Positions 26,288-36,004 are shown, counted from the stretch's first letter. The stretch: DNA of 59,460 nt from Pelagadaptatus aseana (GCA_040365065.1 BAABNI010000015.1:1-59460); one strand, 5' to 3'. Notes: generated from the letters alone by a model not told the origin. Made by a program: numbers and translations.

Positions 26288-27257
26288 TGCTAAAGTGGTT
26301 ATATCCTGTTGCCGTTATGTCCAGCCGGCGTCCCTGATCAAAACAGTGAACGCCGGCGCCTGAAACTATGTCGCCAATCCTGTAAGCCATCAGCTGCTGT
26401 TGTTCGATCAGCTGCTGCAGTCTCTCTTCTTTTCCCGGCGCCAGGGTGAAGCACAACCGATAGTCATCGCCGCCACTGAGCGGCCAACTCAGCTGCTGGC
26501 CTTCATCAGCCACCTGCAACATGGCTGCAGATCTGGGCAGATCATGCACCTGTACTTGAGCCGCTACGCCACTGGCCTGACAAATATGCCCCAGATCCGC
26601 CACCAACCCATCAGAAATATCGATGGCAGCGGATGCCAGCCCGGCCAGCAACAGCCCTTCTTGCAGGTTCGGACGGGGACGGTAATAACGCTCGAGTAGA
26701 TATTGCCGTGCTTCATCACCCGCTTGCGCCTGATCCAGAATCAACGCCAGTGCCGCCGCACCGTCTCCCAGACTGCCGGTGACATAAACACCATCGCCGG
26801 GCGACGCACCATCGCGTCTCAGGGCCTGCTGTGGATTAACCGCACCATGCACCTGCAGCGACATGGTCAGGGGCCCACGGGTGGTATCACCGCCCACAAG
26901 CGCCACACCCAATTCTGCAGCGGCCGCAAACAGCCCTCGGGAAAACCCTTCAAGCCAATCCTGATCGGCTTCGGGCAGGGTCAAACCCAGTGTTACCCAG
27001 AGAGGCTCCGCACCCATGGCCGCAAGATCGCTGACACTGACTCGCAACGCTCTCTGGGCAATTTCTTCCGCACAAGCATCAACCGGAAAGTGCCTGCCCG
27101 CCACCAGGGTATCCAGAGACACCGCCAGCTGTTTACCCGCGGGAACCTCCAACAAGGCGCAGTCATCACCAATCCCCAGTGCAACCGAAGCCTCAGCAGC
27201 CACGCCACTATCCCGTCTGAAGTAATGCTCAATCAGGGCAAATTCATCAGCCGGCAT
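26280..27257 (-). CDS. thiL: Thiamine-monophosphate kinase
   Basis: Phosphorylates thiamine monophosphate to the active diphosphate, last step of the pathway. The PurM-like fold motifs are visible: GIGDDCALLEV, SLDTLVAGRHFP, GGDTTRGPL and DISDGLVADLGHI. I chose the ATG at 27257 (MPADEFALIEHYF, 325 aa) over a TTG four codons upstream. It starts 23 bp after nusB. Confidence 0.95.
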   Translation of the reverse strand: MPADEFALIEHYFRRDSGVAAEASVALGIGDDCALLEVPAGKQLAVSLDTLVAGRHFPVDACAEEIAQRALRVSVSDLAAMGAEPLWVTLGLTLPEADQDWLEGFSRGLFAAAAELGVALVGGDTTRGPLTMSLQVHGAVNPQQALRRDGASPGDGVYVTGSLGDGAAALALILDQAQAGDEARQYLLERYYRPRPNLQEGLLLAGLASAAIDISDGLVADLGHICQASGVAAQVQVHDLPRSAAMLQVADEGQQLSWPLSGGDDYRLCFTLAPGKEERLQQLIEQQQLMAYRIGDIVSGAGVHCFDQGRRLDITATGYNHFSND

Positions 27258-27280
27258 GGTCGCAAACAAACAATGCCGAC

Positions 27281-27742
27281 CTAGCGGCCGGCTTTAACTT
27301 CGATGGCGCGATGCTGCTGGGAAACCTTGTCCAGCACACCATTGATAAATTTGTGGCTGTCCGCCGCACCGAATTTTTTCGCCAGTGATACCGCTTCATT
27401 GATCACCACTTTATAGGGCACATCGAGACGGAACATCAATTCGTAGGTGGACAGGCGCAACAGAGCCAGAGTAATCGGATCCAGTTCTTCCAGTGAGCGC
27501 TCCTGCAGGTAAGGCGTAAAGCATTCCTCCAGTTCCGGCAGTTTCTGCGGCACCTTGTGCAATAGCTCGCGAAAATACAGCGTATCGACATTACTCATGT
27601 CGTTATCGGTATGAAATTCGGCCTCAATGGAGTTGATGCTGTTGCCAGTCATCTGCCACTGATACAGGGCCTGCATGGCATAGTGACGCGCCCGGCGTCT
27701 GGCAGCCGGGGACACACCATTGGATTTCTTACTATCGGTCAC
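27281..27742 (-). CDS. nusB: Transcription antitermination factor NusB
   Basis: RNA-binding antitermination factor that with S10 binds boxA of rRNA operons. The 153-aa all-helical sequence has ARHYAMQALYQWQMTGNSI near the N-terminus and the family end YKVVINEAVSLAKKFGAADSHKFINGVLDKV. It follows ribH by 4 bp. Confidence 0.97.
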   Translation of the reverse strand: MTDSKKSNGVSPAARRRARHYAMQALYQWQMTGNSINSIEAEFHTDNDMSNVDTLYFRELLHKVPQKLPELEECFTPYLQERSLEELDPITLALLRLSTYELMFRLDVPYKVVINEAVSLAKKFGAADSHKFINGVLDKVSQQHRAIEVKAGR

Positions 27743-27746
27743 GGTG

Positions 27747-28217
27747 TTACACCTGACCCAACAGAGAAACCATCTCCAGAGCCGTCACAGCCGCCTCTTC
27801 ACCCTTGTTACCCGCCTTGGTACCGGAGCGCTCGATGGCCTGCTCAATGGAGTCGACAGTCAACACACCGAAGGTCACAATCACACCGGTCTGCAGGGAA
27901 ACCTGAGCCAGACCTTTGGTGCACTCGCCGGCCACGTATTCAAAGTGGGGAGTACCACCACGGATGACGGCACCCAGCGCGATGATGGCATCAAACTTAC
28001 CGGAAGCCGCAATCTTCTGCGCTGCCAGCGGGAATTCGAAAGCGCCCGGCACGTAGTAGATGGTGATCTGATCTTCGGTGATACCGTGACGACGCAGGGT
28101 ATCCAGAGCGCCCTCTTTCAGGCTCTCTACCACAAAGCTGTTCCAGCGGCTGACAATCAGGGCGTACTTGCCCTTGCACTGGGTGAAGTCGCCTTCAACA
28201 ACGGTAATCTGGCTCAT
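27747..28217 (-). CDS. ribH: 6,7-dimethyl-8-ribityllumazine synthase
   Basis: Penultimate step of riboflavin synthesis; forms icosahedral or pentameric particles. 156 aa with the substrate motifs SRWNSFVVESLKEGAL, VPGAFEFPLAAQKIA and the GAVIRGGTPHFEYVAGECTKGL block, including the catalytic histidine. Lies 45 bp after ribBA and 4 bp before nusB. Confidence 0.97.
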   Translation of the reverse strand: MSQITVVEGDFTQCKGKYALIVSRWNSFVVESLKEGALDTLRRHGITEDQITIYYVPGAFEFPLAAQKIAASGKFDAIIALGAVIRGGTPHFEYVAGECTKGLAQVSLQTGVIVTFGVLTVDSIEQAIERSGTKAGNKGEEAAVTALEMVSLLGQV

Positions 28218-28262
28218 GTGTTTTCTCGCTTGTTTTTAATCAGTTCAAGTTAGCCAATTCAA

Positions 28263-29378
28263 TTATTTGGCAGTATGGATGTATTCGACCACTTCCAGAT
28301 CAAACCCGGACAGGGCACTGAAACGGAAGGGCGCACTCATCAGGCGCATCTTGTGGATACCCAGATCACACAGAATCTGAGAGCCGGTTCCCACCTGCTT
28401 GTACACCAGATCCTGATTCGGGCGTTCCTGCTTACCAGACAGCATCCAGTCGATGCTCTCTTCAATGTCACCGGTGGTCTCATCGTGACAGATCATCACC
28501 AGCGCACCGCGTCCCTCTTCGGCGATTTGCTGAATGGCGCGATCAAAGGTCCAGGGGGCGTATTCGCCATCGGTGGGACGAACAATCTTGAACACATCGC
28601 GAGCTGTACTGCCCACATGAACCCGGACCAGACAGGGGTCGTCGCTGCGAATATCGCCCATGGTCAGAGCAAAGTGCTTTTCCTGGCGGGCCTTGTCCAG
28701 ATAGGTGTGCAACTGGAATTCCCCGTACTGGGTCTGAACCGTACGCTCACGGGTACACTCGACAGTCTTTTCGTTGATGGAGCGGTAGTGAATCAGATCG
28801 GCGATGGTACCGATTTTCAGATTGTGCTCCTTGGCAAACTTTTCCAGATCCGGGCGACGGGCCATGCTGCCATCTTCATTCATGATTTCTACAATCGCAG
28901 CGGCCGGCTCAAACCCAGCCAGACGCGCCAGATCACAACCGGCCTCAGTGTGCCCGGCACGACTCAGCACGCCACCGGGCTGTGCCATCAAAGGAAAAAT
29001 ATGGCCGGGCTGCACAATATCAGAGGCCACGGCATCACGAGCAACGGCTGCGCGTATGGTGCGCGCGCGATCCGCAGCAGAAATACCGGTACTGACGCCT
29101 TCGGCCGCCTCAATCGATACGGTAAAGTTGGTGGTGTGCTGAGCGCGATTGTCATTCACCATCAATGGCAGATCCAGTTTCTGGCAGCGATCTTCAGACA
29201 GGGTCAGGCAAATCAAACCACGGGCGTGGGTCGCCATAAAGTTGACATCCTCGGTGCGCACCTGCTCGGCGGCAATCACCAGATCGCCTTCATTCTCGCG
29301 ATCTTCGTCATCCATCAGGATAACCATCTTACCCTGACGAATGTCGTCGATTAATTCTTCTACGGTGTTCAATTCCAT
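28263..29378 (-). CDS. ribBA: DHBP synthase fused to a degenerate GTP cyclohydrolase II-like domain
   Basis: The N-terminal domain (about 1-200) is 3,4-dihydroxy-2-butanone-4-phosphate synthase: DDEDRENEGDLVIAAE holds the acidic metal site and HTEAGCDLARLAG the catalytic loop. The C-terminal part (about 205-371) is homologous to GTP cyclohydrolase II but lacks the zinc cysteines (VRPTDGEY where active enzymes have LRCDCG) and the catalytic RQEGRGIGL block, so it probably is not a cyclohydrolase. The true RibA is encoded at 24530-25132. It lies 94 bp after ribE. Confidence 0.94.
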   Translation of the reverse strand: MELNTVEELIDDIRQGKMVILMDDEDRENEGDLVIAAEQVRTEDVNFMATHARGLICLTLSEDRCQKLDLPLMVNDNRAQHTTNFTVSIEAAEGVSTGISAADRARTIRAAVARDAVASDIVQPGHIFPLMAQPGGVLSRAGHTEAGCDLARLAGFEPAAAIVEIMNEDGSMARRPDLEKFAKEHNLKIGTIADLIHYRSINEKTVECTRERTVQTQYGEFQLHTYLDKARQEKHFALTMGDIRSDDPCLVRVHVGSTARDVFKIVRPTDGEYAPWTFDRAIQQIAEEGRGALVMICHDETTGDIEESIDWMLSGKQERPNQDLVYKQVGTGSQILCDLGIHKMRLMSAPFRFSALSGFDLEVVEYIHTAK

Positions 29379-29472
29379 AATAAATCCTGAGCAATACGCT
29401 TGCTTACCAATTGGCTCTCGCGAACCGTCTGTTAAAATCTTCTGCTTGAATACGCTTCAATCAGCGTTGAGG

Positions 29473-30135
29473 TCATTTGTAAAAACCATTTTCGGCCAGA
29501 AAAGCCAGATCAATGCCCTTGCCTGCACCCGACTCAGCCGCTTTATCTCCCAATAATAGACGCTCCAGATAGCGCGCGATAACGTCTACTTCCAGATTCA
29601 CCTGGGTGCCCGCCTGATAATCACCAATCACTGTCTCGGCAATGGTGTGCGGCACGATATTGAGCTCAAATTCATCGCCATCAACGGCATTGACGGTCAG
29701 GCTGGTGCCATCCACGGTAATCGAGCCCTTGTGGGCAATGTATTTGGCCAGTTCTGCCGGCGCCTTGATGCGAAAGCGCCAGGAGCGGGCATCCAGATGG
29801 CGACTCACCACCTCACCAACACCATCCACATGACCACTGACCAGATGCCCACCCAGACGGGTTGTCGGCGTCAGCGCTTTTTCCAGATTGACCCGGCGGC
29901 CCACCTGCCAGCTGCGCAGGGTAGTGAAATCCAGAGTTTCTACTGACACATCGGCCCAGTAGCCATCACCCGGCAACTCGACCACGGTAAGGCAGACACC
30001 ATTGGTGGCAATGGAATCCCCCAACTCTACGTCGGCCAGATCCAGCCCGTTACTTTTAATGCGCAGCCGCAAATCACCACCGCGGGGCTCTGCCGCAACG
30101 ATTTCGCCTACGGCCTCAATAATTCCTGTAAACAT
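29473..30135 (-). CDS. ribE: Riboflavin synthase alpha chain
   Basis: Dismutates two lumazine molecules to riboflavin. The 220 aa contain two lumazine-binding repeats: the first begins MFTGIIEAVGEI with DSIATNGVCLTV, the second has SGHVDGVGEV, GSITVDGTSLTVN and NIVPHTIAETV. Located between ribD (37 bp upstream) and ribBA. Confidence 0.96.
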   Translation of the reverse strand: MFTGIIEAVGEIVAAEPRGGDLRLRIKSNGLDLADVELGDSIATNGVCLTVVELPGDGYWADVSVETLDFTTLRSWQVGRRVNLEKALTPTTRLGGHLVSGHVDGVGEVVSRHLDARSWRFRIKAPAELAKYIAHKGSITVDGTSLTVNAVDGDEFELNIVPHTIAETVIGDYQAGTQVNLEVDVIARYLERLLLGDKAAESGAGKGIDLAFLAENGFYK

Positions 30136-30172
30136 AAATCACCCTATTAAGGTTTCGCCCGAGACTCTGGTC

Positions 30173-31324
30173 TCAGGGTCTGGTGTCAAGGTCTGGCATC
30201 AGGGTCAGACGCCAATCACGCCCAACGGCACGCACATCATTTATAGTCAACGGCACCTGCTGATCCATGGTATCGAACGGCAGCTCCAAGAGTGGCCGAC
30301 CGCGACTGCCCAACAATTTGGGGGCCATATAGACAATCAATTCATCAATCAGACCGGCCTGCAAAAATGCACCGGCCAGGGTTGCCCCCGTCTCCAACAG
30401 CACCTCATTGCACTGACGCCGGCCCAGCTCATCGAGCAACGCCCCCAGATTCACCCGCCCGGTCTCATCAGCCGACAGCGACAGCTGCTCGATCTCGGCG
30501 GGCAAAGCGCTGTTGGCTTTATCGGCAGTTGACACCACCAACGTAGCGGCGGCGGATTGTACCACCTTTGCCTCGGCGTGGAGACGCTGGTTGGAATCGA
30601 GCACCACCCGCAGAGGCTGACGCTTTGCGATATCGCCGGCGTTCTCAAGTCCCAGTTCATTGGCGCGAACCGTCAACGACGAGTCGTCGAGCAGTATGGA
30701 ACCCACACCAGTAACCACAGCGCAGCTTCTGGCACGCAGTTTTTGCACATCCGAGCGAGCTTCAGGGCCGGTAATCCACTGACTTTCACCACTGGCCATC
30801 GCAGTGCGGCCATCAACACTCATGGCCAGTTTGCAACGCACCAGAGGACGGCCACACTCCATTCGCTTGATAAAACCCGGATTCAACTGTCTGGCCTCGG
30901 CCTCCAATATGGGGCCATCCACAGAAATTCCAACCTCAGCAATACGCGTCAGGCCACGACCAGCCACTTGCGGATTGGGATCTTTCATTCCGTACACCAG
31001 GCGACCAATACCGGCCTTGATCAAGGCATCTGCACAGGGCCCGGTCTTGCCGGTATGACTGCAGGGCTCCAAGGTGACATAAGCCGTAGCACCGGCCACC
31101 TCAACACCGCGATCACGGGCATCGGCCAGAGCCTGCACCTCGGCGTGCCCTTCTCCGGCCCGGGCATGCCAGCCCTCAGCAATCACCGCACCGTCTTTGA
31201 CCAGCACGCAACCCACTCGCGGATTGGGCATGGTGGTATAGAGCCCGTTTCTCGCCAAACGAATAGCGCGGGCCATAAACTCATAATCTGACGATGACAA
31301 CTCAGACGGGAATGACATAGACAA
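30173..31324 (-). CDS. ribD: Bifunctional riboflavin deaminase/reductase
   Basis: Carries out the second and third steps of riboflavin synthesis. The deaminase half (about 10-150) has the zinc motifs HAEVQALADA and EPCSHTGKTGPCADALI; the reductase half (about 155-383) has RCKLAMSVDGRTAMASGESQWITG and ends in a Rossmann-like fold. 383 aa. The start codon abuts the stop of nrdR. Confidence 0.96.
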   Translation of the reverse strand: MSMSFPSELSSSDYEFMARAIRLARNGLYTTMPNPRVGCVLVKDGAVIAEGWHARAGEGHAEVQALADARDRGVEVAGATAYVTLEPCSHTGKTGPCADALIKAGIGRLVYGMKDPNPQVAGRGLTRIAEVGISVDGPILEAEARQLNPGFIKRMECGRPLVRCKLAMSVDGRTAMASGESQWITGPEARSDVQKLRARSCAVVTGVGSILLDDSSLTVRANELGLENAGDIAKRQPLRVVLDSNQRLHAEAKVVQSAAATLVVSTADKANSALPAEIEQLSLSADETGRVNLGALLDELGRRQCNEVLLETGATLAGAFLQAGLIDELIVYMAPKLLGSRGRPLLELPFDTMDQQVPLTINDVRAVGRDWRLTLMPDLDTRP

Positions 31325-31786
31325 TCAGGCTTCCGGCTCACTTTCCAAACGATCAATTTCTTCACGAAATTCGTTGAGATCCTTGAAGCGACGATACACG
31401 GATGCAAAACGGACATAGGCCACTTCATCCAGATCGCGCAACTGCTCCATTACCGCCTCACCAATAATCCGGGCAGCCACCTCCCGCTCTCCGGTAGCCT
31501 GCAGAACATGTTTTATTCTGTTAATGGCGCGCTCAATGTCTTCCGAGCTTACAGGACGCTTCTCCAATGCCCGCAAAAAGCCCGCGCGCAATTTTTCTTC
31601 ATCGAAAGGCTCACGACTGCCATCGCCTTTAATGACACGCGGCAACAACAGCTCGGCAATTTCATAAGTGGTAAAACGCTCATGACACGACAGACACTCT
31701 CGACGACGACGGACCTGGCCGCCCTCGGCAACCAGTCTGGAATCAATAACCTTGGTGTCGTCGGCCTGACAGAAGGGGCAATGCAT
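31325..31786 (-). CDS. nrdR: Transcriptional repressor NrdR
   Basis: Nucleotide-sensing repressor of ribonucleotide reductase genes. The N-terminal zinc ribbon has CPFC and CLSC pairs, followed by an ATP-cone domain (about 49-139). ATG at 31786 (MHCPFCQ) gives 153 aa, the standard length. It heads the long minus-strand riboflavin run; in many relatives glyA is adjacent, here it is 26 kb away. Confidence 0.97.
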   Translation of the reverse strand: MHCPFCQADDTKVIDSRLVAEGGQVRRRRECLSCHERFTTYEIAELLLPRVIKGDGSREPFDEEKLRAGFLRALEKRPVSSEDIERAINRIKHVLQATGEREVAARIIGEAVMEQLRDLDEVAYVRFASVYRRFKDLNEFREEIDRLESEPEA

Positions 31787-31920
31787 GGAAAATCGCCTTA
31801 AACAACGCAAATTCGGGCAATTTTAACACAGCCGCCCAGATACACCGAAGCCAAAAGTTTCAAAATTAACGGTAATTATGGCCTCCATATGCTCAGAAAT
31901 TGCAAGACGATGAAATATCG

Positions 31921-31951
31921 CCGTCATATAACTGCCATATAGTGTTAAGAT
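31921..31951 (+). promoter_or_regulatory. Pho box and -10 upstream of ppk1
   Basis: CCGTCATATAACTGCCAT at 31921-31938 matches the 18-bp PhoB consensus (CTGTCATAWAWCTGTCAY) at 16 positions. A plausible -10 TAAGAT lies at 31946-31951, the spacing expected when the Pho box replaces the -35. The ppk1 start follows at 31963. This predicts phosphate-starvation induction of ppk1-ppx through PhoB. The consensus is known; the binding is inferred. Confidence 0.7.
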
Positions 31952-31962
31952 TTTAATCGCCA

Positions 31963-34095
31963 ATGCATACAGCCTTACCCATTATGAATTCAAGCACTCC
32001 GACTGCACCCGACACCGTCACAACCACCTCTTCAGCTCCGGTTTTCATTCCGCGGGAGTTAAGCTGGCTTTCATTTAACGCCAGAGTCCTGCAAGAGGCC
32101 GAAGATCCCATGACGCCACTGATTGAACGGATGCGGTTTCTGGGTATTTTTTCCAGCAATATGGATGAGTTCTTCCGGGTGCGCGTGGCCGATGTTCGCC
32201 GCCAGATGATGCTGCGCAATGACGACGATCCGGATACGGACAACGAGCAACTGCTGAGCGAAATCCAGAACATGGTCAATAAGCTCAACAAGCGCTTTGA
32301 CCGTGCTTACAAAAAGATCAATAAGGCACTGGCCGAAAAGGATATTGAACTGCTTGCCAGTCATACCCAGATGACCGCCCACCAGAGGGAGTGGTTAAGC
32401 CAGTACTTTCTGGAGCACATACGCCCCTTTATTTCACCGATTATTGCCCACGACTCACTGGACCTGGAAGCCAGCCTCAGTGATGACGACTTCTATCTGG
32501 CCGTTGGTATGATCCGGGGCAGCAAAACCACTTATGCGGTGGTCGAAGTCCCCACCAAAGACACCGACCGCTTTATCCTGCTGCCTCAGGAAAAAGAGCA
32601 CCACAAACAATTTCTGCTGCTTGAAGACGCCATCGCGTTTGCACTGAATGACATCTTCAAGGTGGCCTTCGAGTACGACAGCGTCCACGCCTATTCATTT
32701 AAAATGACCCGCGATGCCGAGCTGGATCTCAGTAATGAAATTGACGAGAGCCTGCTGGCAAAAATGTCCTCCGGCCTAAAGAAACGTCTGTCGGCTGAAC
32801 CCGTACGGCTGGTGTACGATGAAAACATGCCCGAGGGCATGGTGCGCTTTCTCAAGCATCGTCTGCATTTTTCCAGCTACGATTCATTGATTCCCAGCGG
32901 TGCGATTCGCAACTTCAAAGACTTTATTGGCATGCCCAACGTGGGCGCTGCCTCACTTGAATTCAAAAAAATGCCCGCCATCCCCTCTGCGGGCTTTGAC
33001 CGCCACAGCAGCGCGTTTGAAGCCATCGCCGAGCGGGACATACTGTTGTACTACCCCTATCACTCGTTCAATTATTTTACCGAGTGGTTACGGCAGGCCT
33101 CGTTTGATCCCAAGGTCACCGAAATTTTTATCAACATCTACCGGGTGGCCAATAACTCCAAAGTGCTCGGCGCCCTCACTGACGCCGCACGTAACGGCAA
33201 AAAGGTCACCGTGGTGGTTGAACTGCACGCCCGTTTTGACGAGCAGAACAACGTCAAGGTATCCCGTGAATTACAGGCCCGCGGCATTCAGGTTGAATTT
33301 GGCATACCCTCGCTCAAGATCCACTCAAAGCTCTGCCTGATCACTCGCAAAGAAGGGCGCAATCTGAAGCGTTATGCCCACATCGGCACCGGCAATTTTC
33401 ACGAGCGCAACGCCCGCATATACACCGATTACAGCCTGTTTACCGCACACGATGGCATCACTTCTGAAGTGGCTCAGGTATTTCAGTTCATCAAATACAG
33501 CTACCGCCATCCCAAACTGCAACACCTGATCCTGTCCCCAATCAACAGTCGGCGCCGCTTCAACGAGCTGATCGACAACGAAATTGCCCTGGCCCGCGCA
33601 GGCAAACCGGCGTTTATGAAAATCAAAGCCAACAATCTGGTAGATCGTCAGCTCAGCGAAAAACTCTGTGAAGCCGCCGAAGCCGGAGTCGAGATACAGA
33701 TGATCATCCGTGGCATGGTATCCATGATGCCCGGCATCAAGGGCAGCTCGGCCAACATCAAATTCACCAGTATTGTTGACCGCTTTCTGGAACACGCCCG
33801 GGTTTTGGTGTTCGGCAACGGTGGCGACCCCAAAGTTTTTATCACCTCCGGCGACTGGATGACGCGCAATATCGACCGCCGGGTCGAAGTGGGCACACCC
33901 ATTTACGATGAAACCCTGAAGCAGCAGATCATTGACGTCCTCGACATTCAGCTGAGCGACAACGCCAAAGCCCGTATACTTGATCGCAACCAGACCAACC
34001 AATACGTGGAGCGCCACAGCGGCAAAAAAATTCGCTCGCAGAGGGAAATCCACAATTACCTGCTTGAGCAGGAACTGCGCGCACAAGAGGAATAG
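31963..34095 (+). CDS. ppk1: Polyphosphate kinase 1
   Basis: Reversible synthesis of inorganic polyphosphate from ATP, membrane-associated. 710 aa with the N, H, C1 and C2 domain series: FIPRELSWLSFNARVLQEA opens the N domain; the catalytic phospho-histidine is in IPSLKIHSKLCLI and the second conserved histidine in HIGTGNFHERNARIYTD. An in-frame ATG at 31984 could be the real start. Translationally adjacent to ppx; a Pho box lies upstream. Confidence 0.97.
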   Translation: MHTALPIMNSSTPTAPDTVTTTSSAPVFIPRELSWLSFNARVLQEAEDPMTPLIERMRFLGIFSSNMDEFFRVRVADVRRQMMLRNDDDPDTDNEQLLSEIQNMVNKLNKRFDRAYKKINKALAEKDIELLASHTQMTAHQREWLSQYFLEHIRPFISPIIAHDSLDLEASLSDDDFYLAVGMIRGSKTTYAVVEVPTKDTDRFILLPQEKEHHKQFLLLEDAIAFALNDIFKVAFEYDSVHAYSFKMTRDAELDLSNEIDESLLAKMSSGLKKRLSAEPVRLVYDENMPEGMVRFLKHRLHFSSYDSLIPSGAIRNFKDFIGMPNVGAASLEFKKMPAIPSAGFDRHSSAFEAIAERDILLYYPYHSFNYFTEWLRQASFDPKVTEIFINIYRVANNSKVLGALTDAARNGKKVTVVVELHARFDEQNNVKVSRELQARGIQVEFGIPSLKIHSKLCLITRKEGRNLKRYAHIGTGNFHERNARIYTDYSLFTAHDGITSEVAQVFQFIKYSYRHPKLQHLILSPINSRRRFNELIDNEIALARAGKPAFMKIKANNLVDRQLSEKLCEAAEAGVEIQMIIRGMVSMMPGIKGSSANIKFTSIVDRFLEHARVLVFGNGGDPKVFITSGDWMTRNIDRRVEVGTPIYDETLKQQIIDVLDIQLSDNAKARILDRNQTNQYVERHSGKKIRSQREIHNYLLEQELRAQEE

Positions 34096-34096
34096 T

Positions 34097-35629
34097 GTGA
34101 ACCAAACGGAAAACAACCTTTCAGACAATATCATCAGCGACAGCAGCCAGCGCATTGCCGCCATTGATCTGGGCTCCAACAGCTTCCATATGCTGCTGGC
34201 TGAGAGCTCAGATCACGGCCTTAAAGTATTTCACCGGGAAAAACGTCAGGTGGCGCTGGCCAAAGGCCTGGACGACAATGACAACCTCAGTCAAGAATCC
34301 ATCGAGACAGCCCTGCAAACCCTGAAGATGTTTTCCGACATTCTGCAACAATTCCAGCCCGATCTGGTGCGCATTGTCGGCACCTACACTTTCCGTACCG
34401 CACGCAACATTAAAACCCTGATCGATCAGGCCAAAACCTTCCTGCCCTACCCCATTGAAATCATGAGCGGTACTGAAGAGGCTCGCCTGATTTTTCAGGG
34501 GGTCAGTCACAACAACGTACTCAAGCACAATCATTTGATCGTTGATATCGGTGGCGGCAGCACCGAGATGATCATCGGCAAAGACCACACCCCGCTGCAA
34601 CTGCACAGCTGCAATGTCGGCTGTGTCAGCCTTTCCGATCACTATTTCAGTGAAGGAGACATCACCCCTGCCGCCTTTAAGAAAGCCATTATCTTTGCCG
34701 AGCAACAGCTCGACCCCATCAAGCGCCGCTACCGCAAAACCGGCTGGAAAACCGTCCTGGGGACATCGGGCACCATCAAGGCCTTATCGGGTTTCGTCTG
34801 CACCAACATCGATGCCAACGGCATCATCACTCTGGATATTCTCTACAAAATCAAACAGCAGCTACTGAGCGCCAGCAACGTCAGCAATATCGAACTACCC
34901 GGTGTCAACGAAGATCGCTATGGTGTTATTTGTGGCGGACTGGCCACACTGATTGCGGTCTTCGAAACCATGAAGATCGACACCATGATCTACTGTGATC
35001 ACGCTCTGCGTGAAGGGCTGGTGGCCGAAGTGGAAGATCGCATTCACTTGAGCGATGTCCGCGATTTCAGCGTCAGCCAACTGGCCAATCGCTTTAACGC
35101 CGATATTGAACAGGCTTTTCGGGTGGAGCGCGATGCCCTGCAGGTATACGATCGGGCCACAGCCGCCTGGAATTTCAAAGACGGCATCTACCGCAACCTG
35201 CTGCGCTGGGCCTGCCAGCTGCACGAAGTCGGTCACCAGCTCAACTACCACAAAGCCAACCAGCATGCCCACTACATCGTCAGCAACGCCTCTCTGGCCG
35301 GCTTCAACCAGGAGCAACAGGAAGTGCTGGCCTACATCCTGTTATCCCAGCGTAAACAACTGCGACCAGAATCACTGCCCGAACTGACCCACTACAAGCG
35401 CAAACCGATTTTCAAAATCATTCTGATCCTGCGACTGGCAATTCTGGTGAATCGCTTCCGTCAGGAAGGGGATAACAGTGATGTGCAACTCAGCTTCACC
35501 AAGAAAGGTGTCGACATGCAATTTGGTGAGGAATGGCGTCACGGCTCTGAACTGTTTCAGGCCGACCTGGAAAAAGAACAGCAGCGCTTTGCTAATGTGG
35601 ATCTGAACCTGACCTTCAGTTTCAGTTGA
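34097..35629 (+). CDS. ppx: Exopolyphosphatase / Ppx-GppA phosphatase
   Basis: Degrades polyphosphate from the end, or removes phosphate from pppGpp. The actin-like Ppx domain is clear: IAAIDLGSNSFHMLL near residues 19-33, FRTARN, GTEEARLIFQGV, VDIGGGSTEMIIG and GTSGTIKALS. A C-terminal HD-like region with HEVGHQLNYHKANQHAHYIV follows. The GTG at 34097 is one base after the ppk1 stop, with GAGG upstream, and gives 510 aa. Confidence 0.95.
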   Translation: MNQTENNLSDNIISDSSQRIAAIDLGSNSFHMLLAESSDHGLKVFHREKRQVALAKGLDDNDNLSQESIETALQTLKMFSDILQQFQPDLVRIVGTYTFRTARNIKTLIDQAKTFLPYPIEIMSGTEEARLIFQGVSHNNVLKHNHLIVDIGGGSTEMIIGKDHTPLQLHSCNVGCVSLSDHYFSEGDITPAAFKKAIIFAEQQLDPIKRRYRKTGWKTVLGTSGTIKALSGFVCTNIDANGIITLDILYKIKQQLLSASNVSNIELPGVNEDRYGVICGGLATLIAVFETMKIDTMIYCDHALREGLVAEVEDRIHLSDVRDFSVSQLANRFNADIEQAFRVERDALQVYDRATAAWNFKDGIYRNLLRWACQLHEVGHQLNYHKANQHAHYIVSNASLAGFNQEQQEVLAYILLSQRKQLRPESLPELTHYKRKPIFKIILILRLAILVNRFRQEGDNSDVQLSFTKKGVDMQFGEEWRHGSELFQADLEKEQQRFANVDLNLTFSFS

Positions 35630-35638
35630 GCAACCACT

Positions 35639-35944
35639 TCAAAGGTACTCTTCCGGGCAATACAAGCGGTGCATAGTTTCGAGTATGGCCTTAACCGCCT
35701 CATCCACCAGCGAATAATAAATCCACTGGGCCTCACGGCGAGTCGCAACAATCCCCTCATCACGTAACCGGGCCATATGCTGGGAAATGGCCGACTGACT
35801 CAGGCCCGTCAATTCTTCCAACTCACCTACAGTGTGTTCGCGATTCATCAGAGCACACAGCACCAGCATCCGCGACGGATTCGACAGGGATTTCAACAGC
35901 GCCGATGCCTGCGCTGCATTGGCCTGCATAGTCTCCAGATCCAT
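35639..35944 (-). CDS. ArsR/SmtB family transcriptional regulator
   Basis: Small (101 aa) winged-helix repressor. The recognition region reads VGELEELTGLSQSAISQHMARLRDEGIVATRREAQWIYYSL. Two cysteines are present, one near residue 40 (VLCALMN) and one near the C-terminus (RLYCPEEYL), a pattern suggestive of BigR/SqrR-like thiol sensing rather than a metal site, but this is inference. Divergent from the MMPL exporter gene, with palindromic operators between. Confidence 0.9.
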   Translation of the reverse strand: MDLETMQANAAQASALLKSLSNPSRMLVLCALMNREHTVGELEELTGLSQSAISQHMARLRDEGIVATRREAQWIYYSLVDEAVKAILETMHRLYCPEEYL

Positions 35945-36004
35945 ACTCAACCTATATTACTTTGCTTAGATTGAACCCATCATAACACAAGCATTAGTTG
36001 ACGC

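Noticed and set aside
28275..29354. 359-codon open frame opposite ribBA
   Set aside because: Antisense shadow of a clearly conserved riboflavin gene; no start signal or family.
29379..29472. FMN riboswitch upstream of ribBA
   Set aside because: The gap is only 94 bp and shows no conserved RFN element motifs; the gene is inside a long co-directional run.
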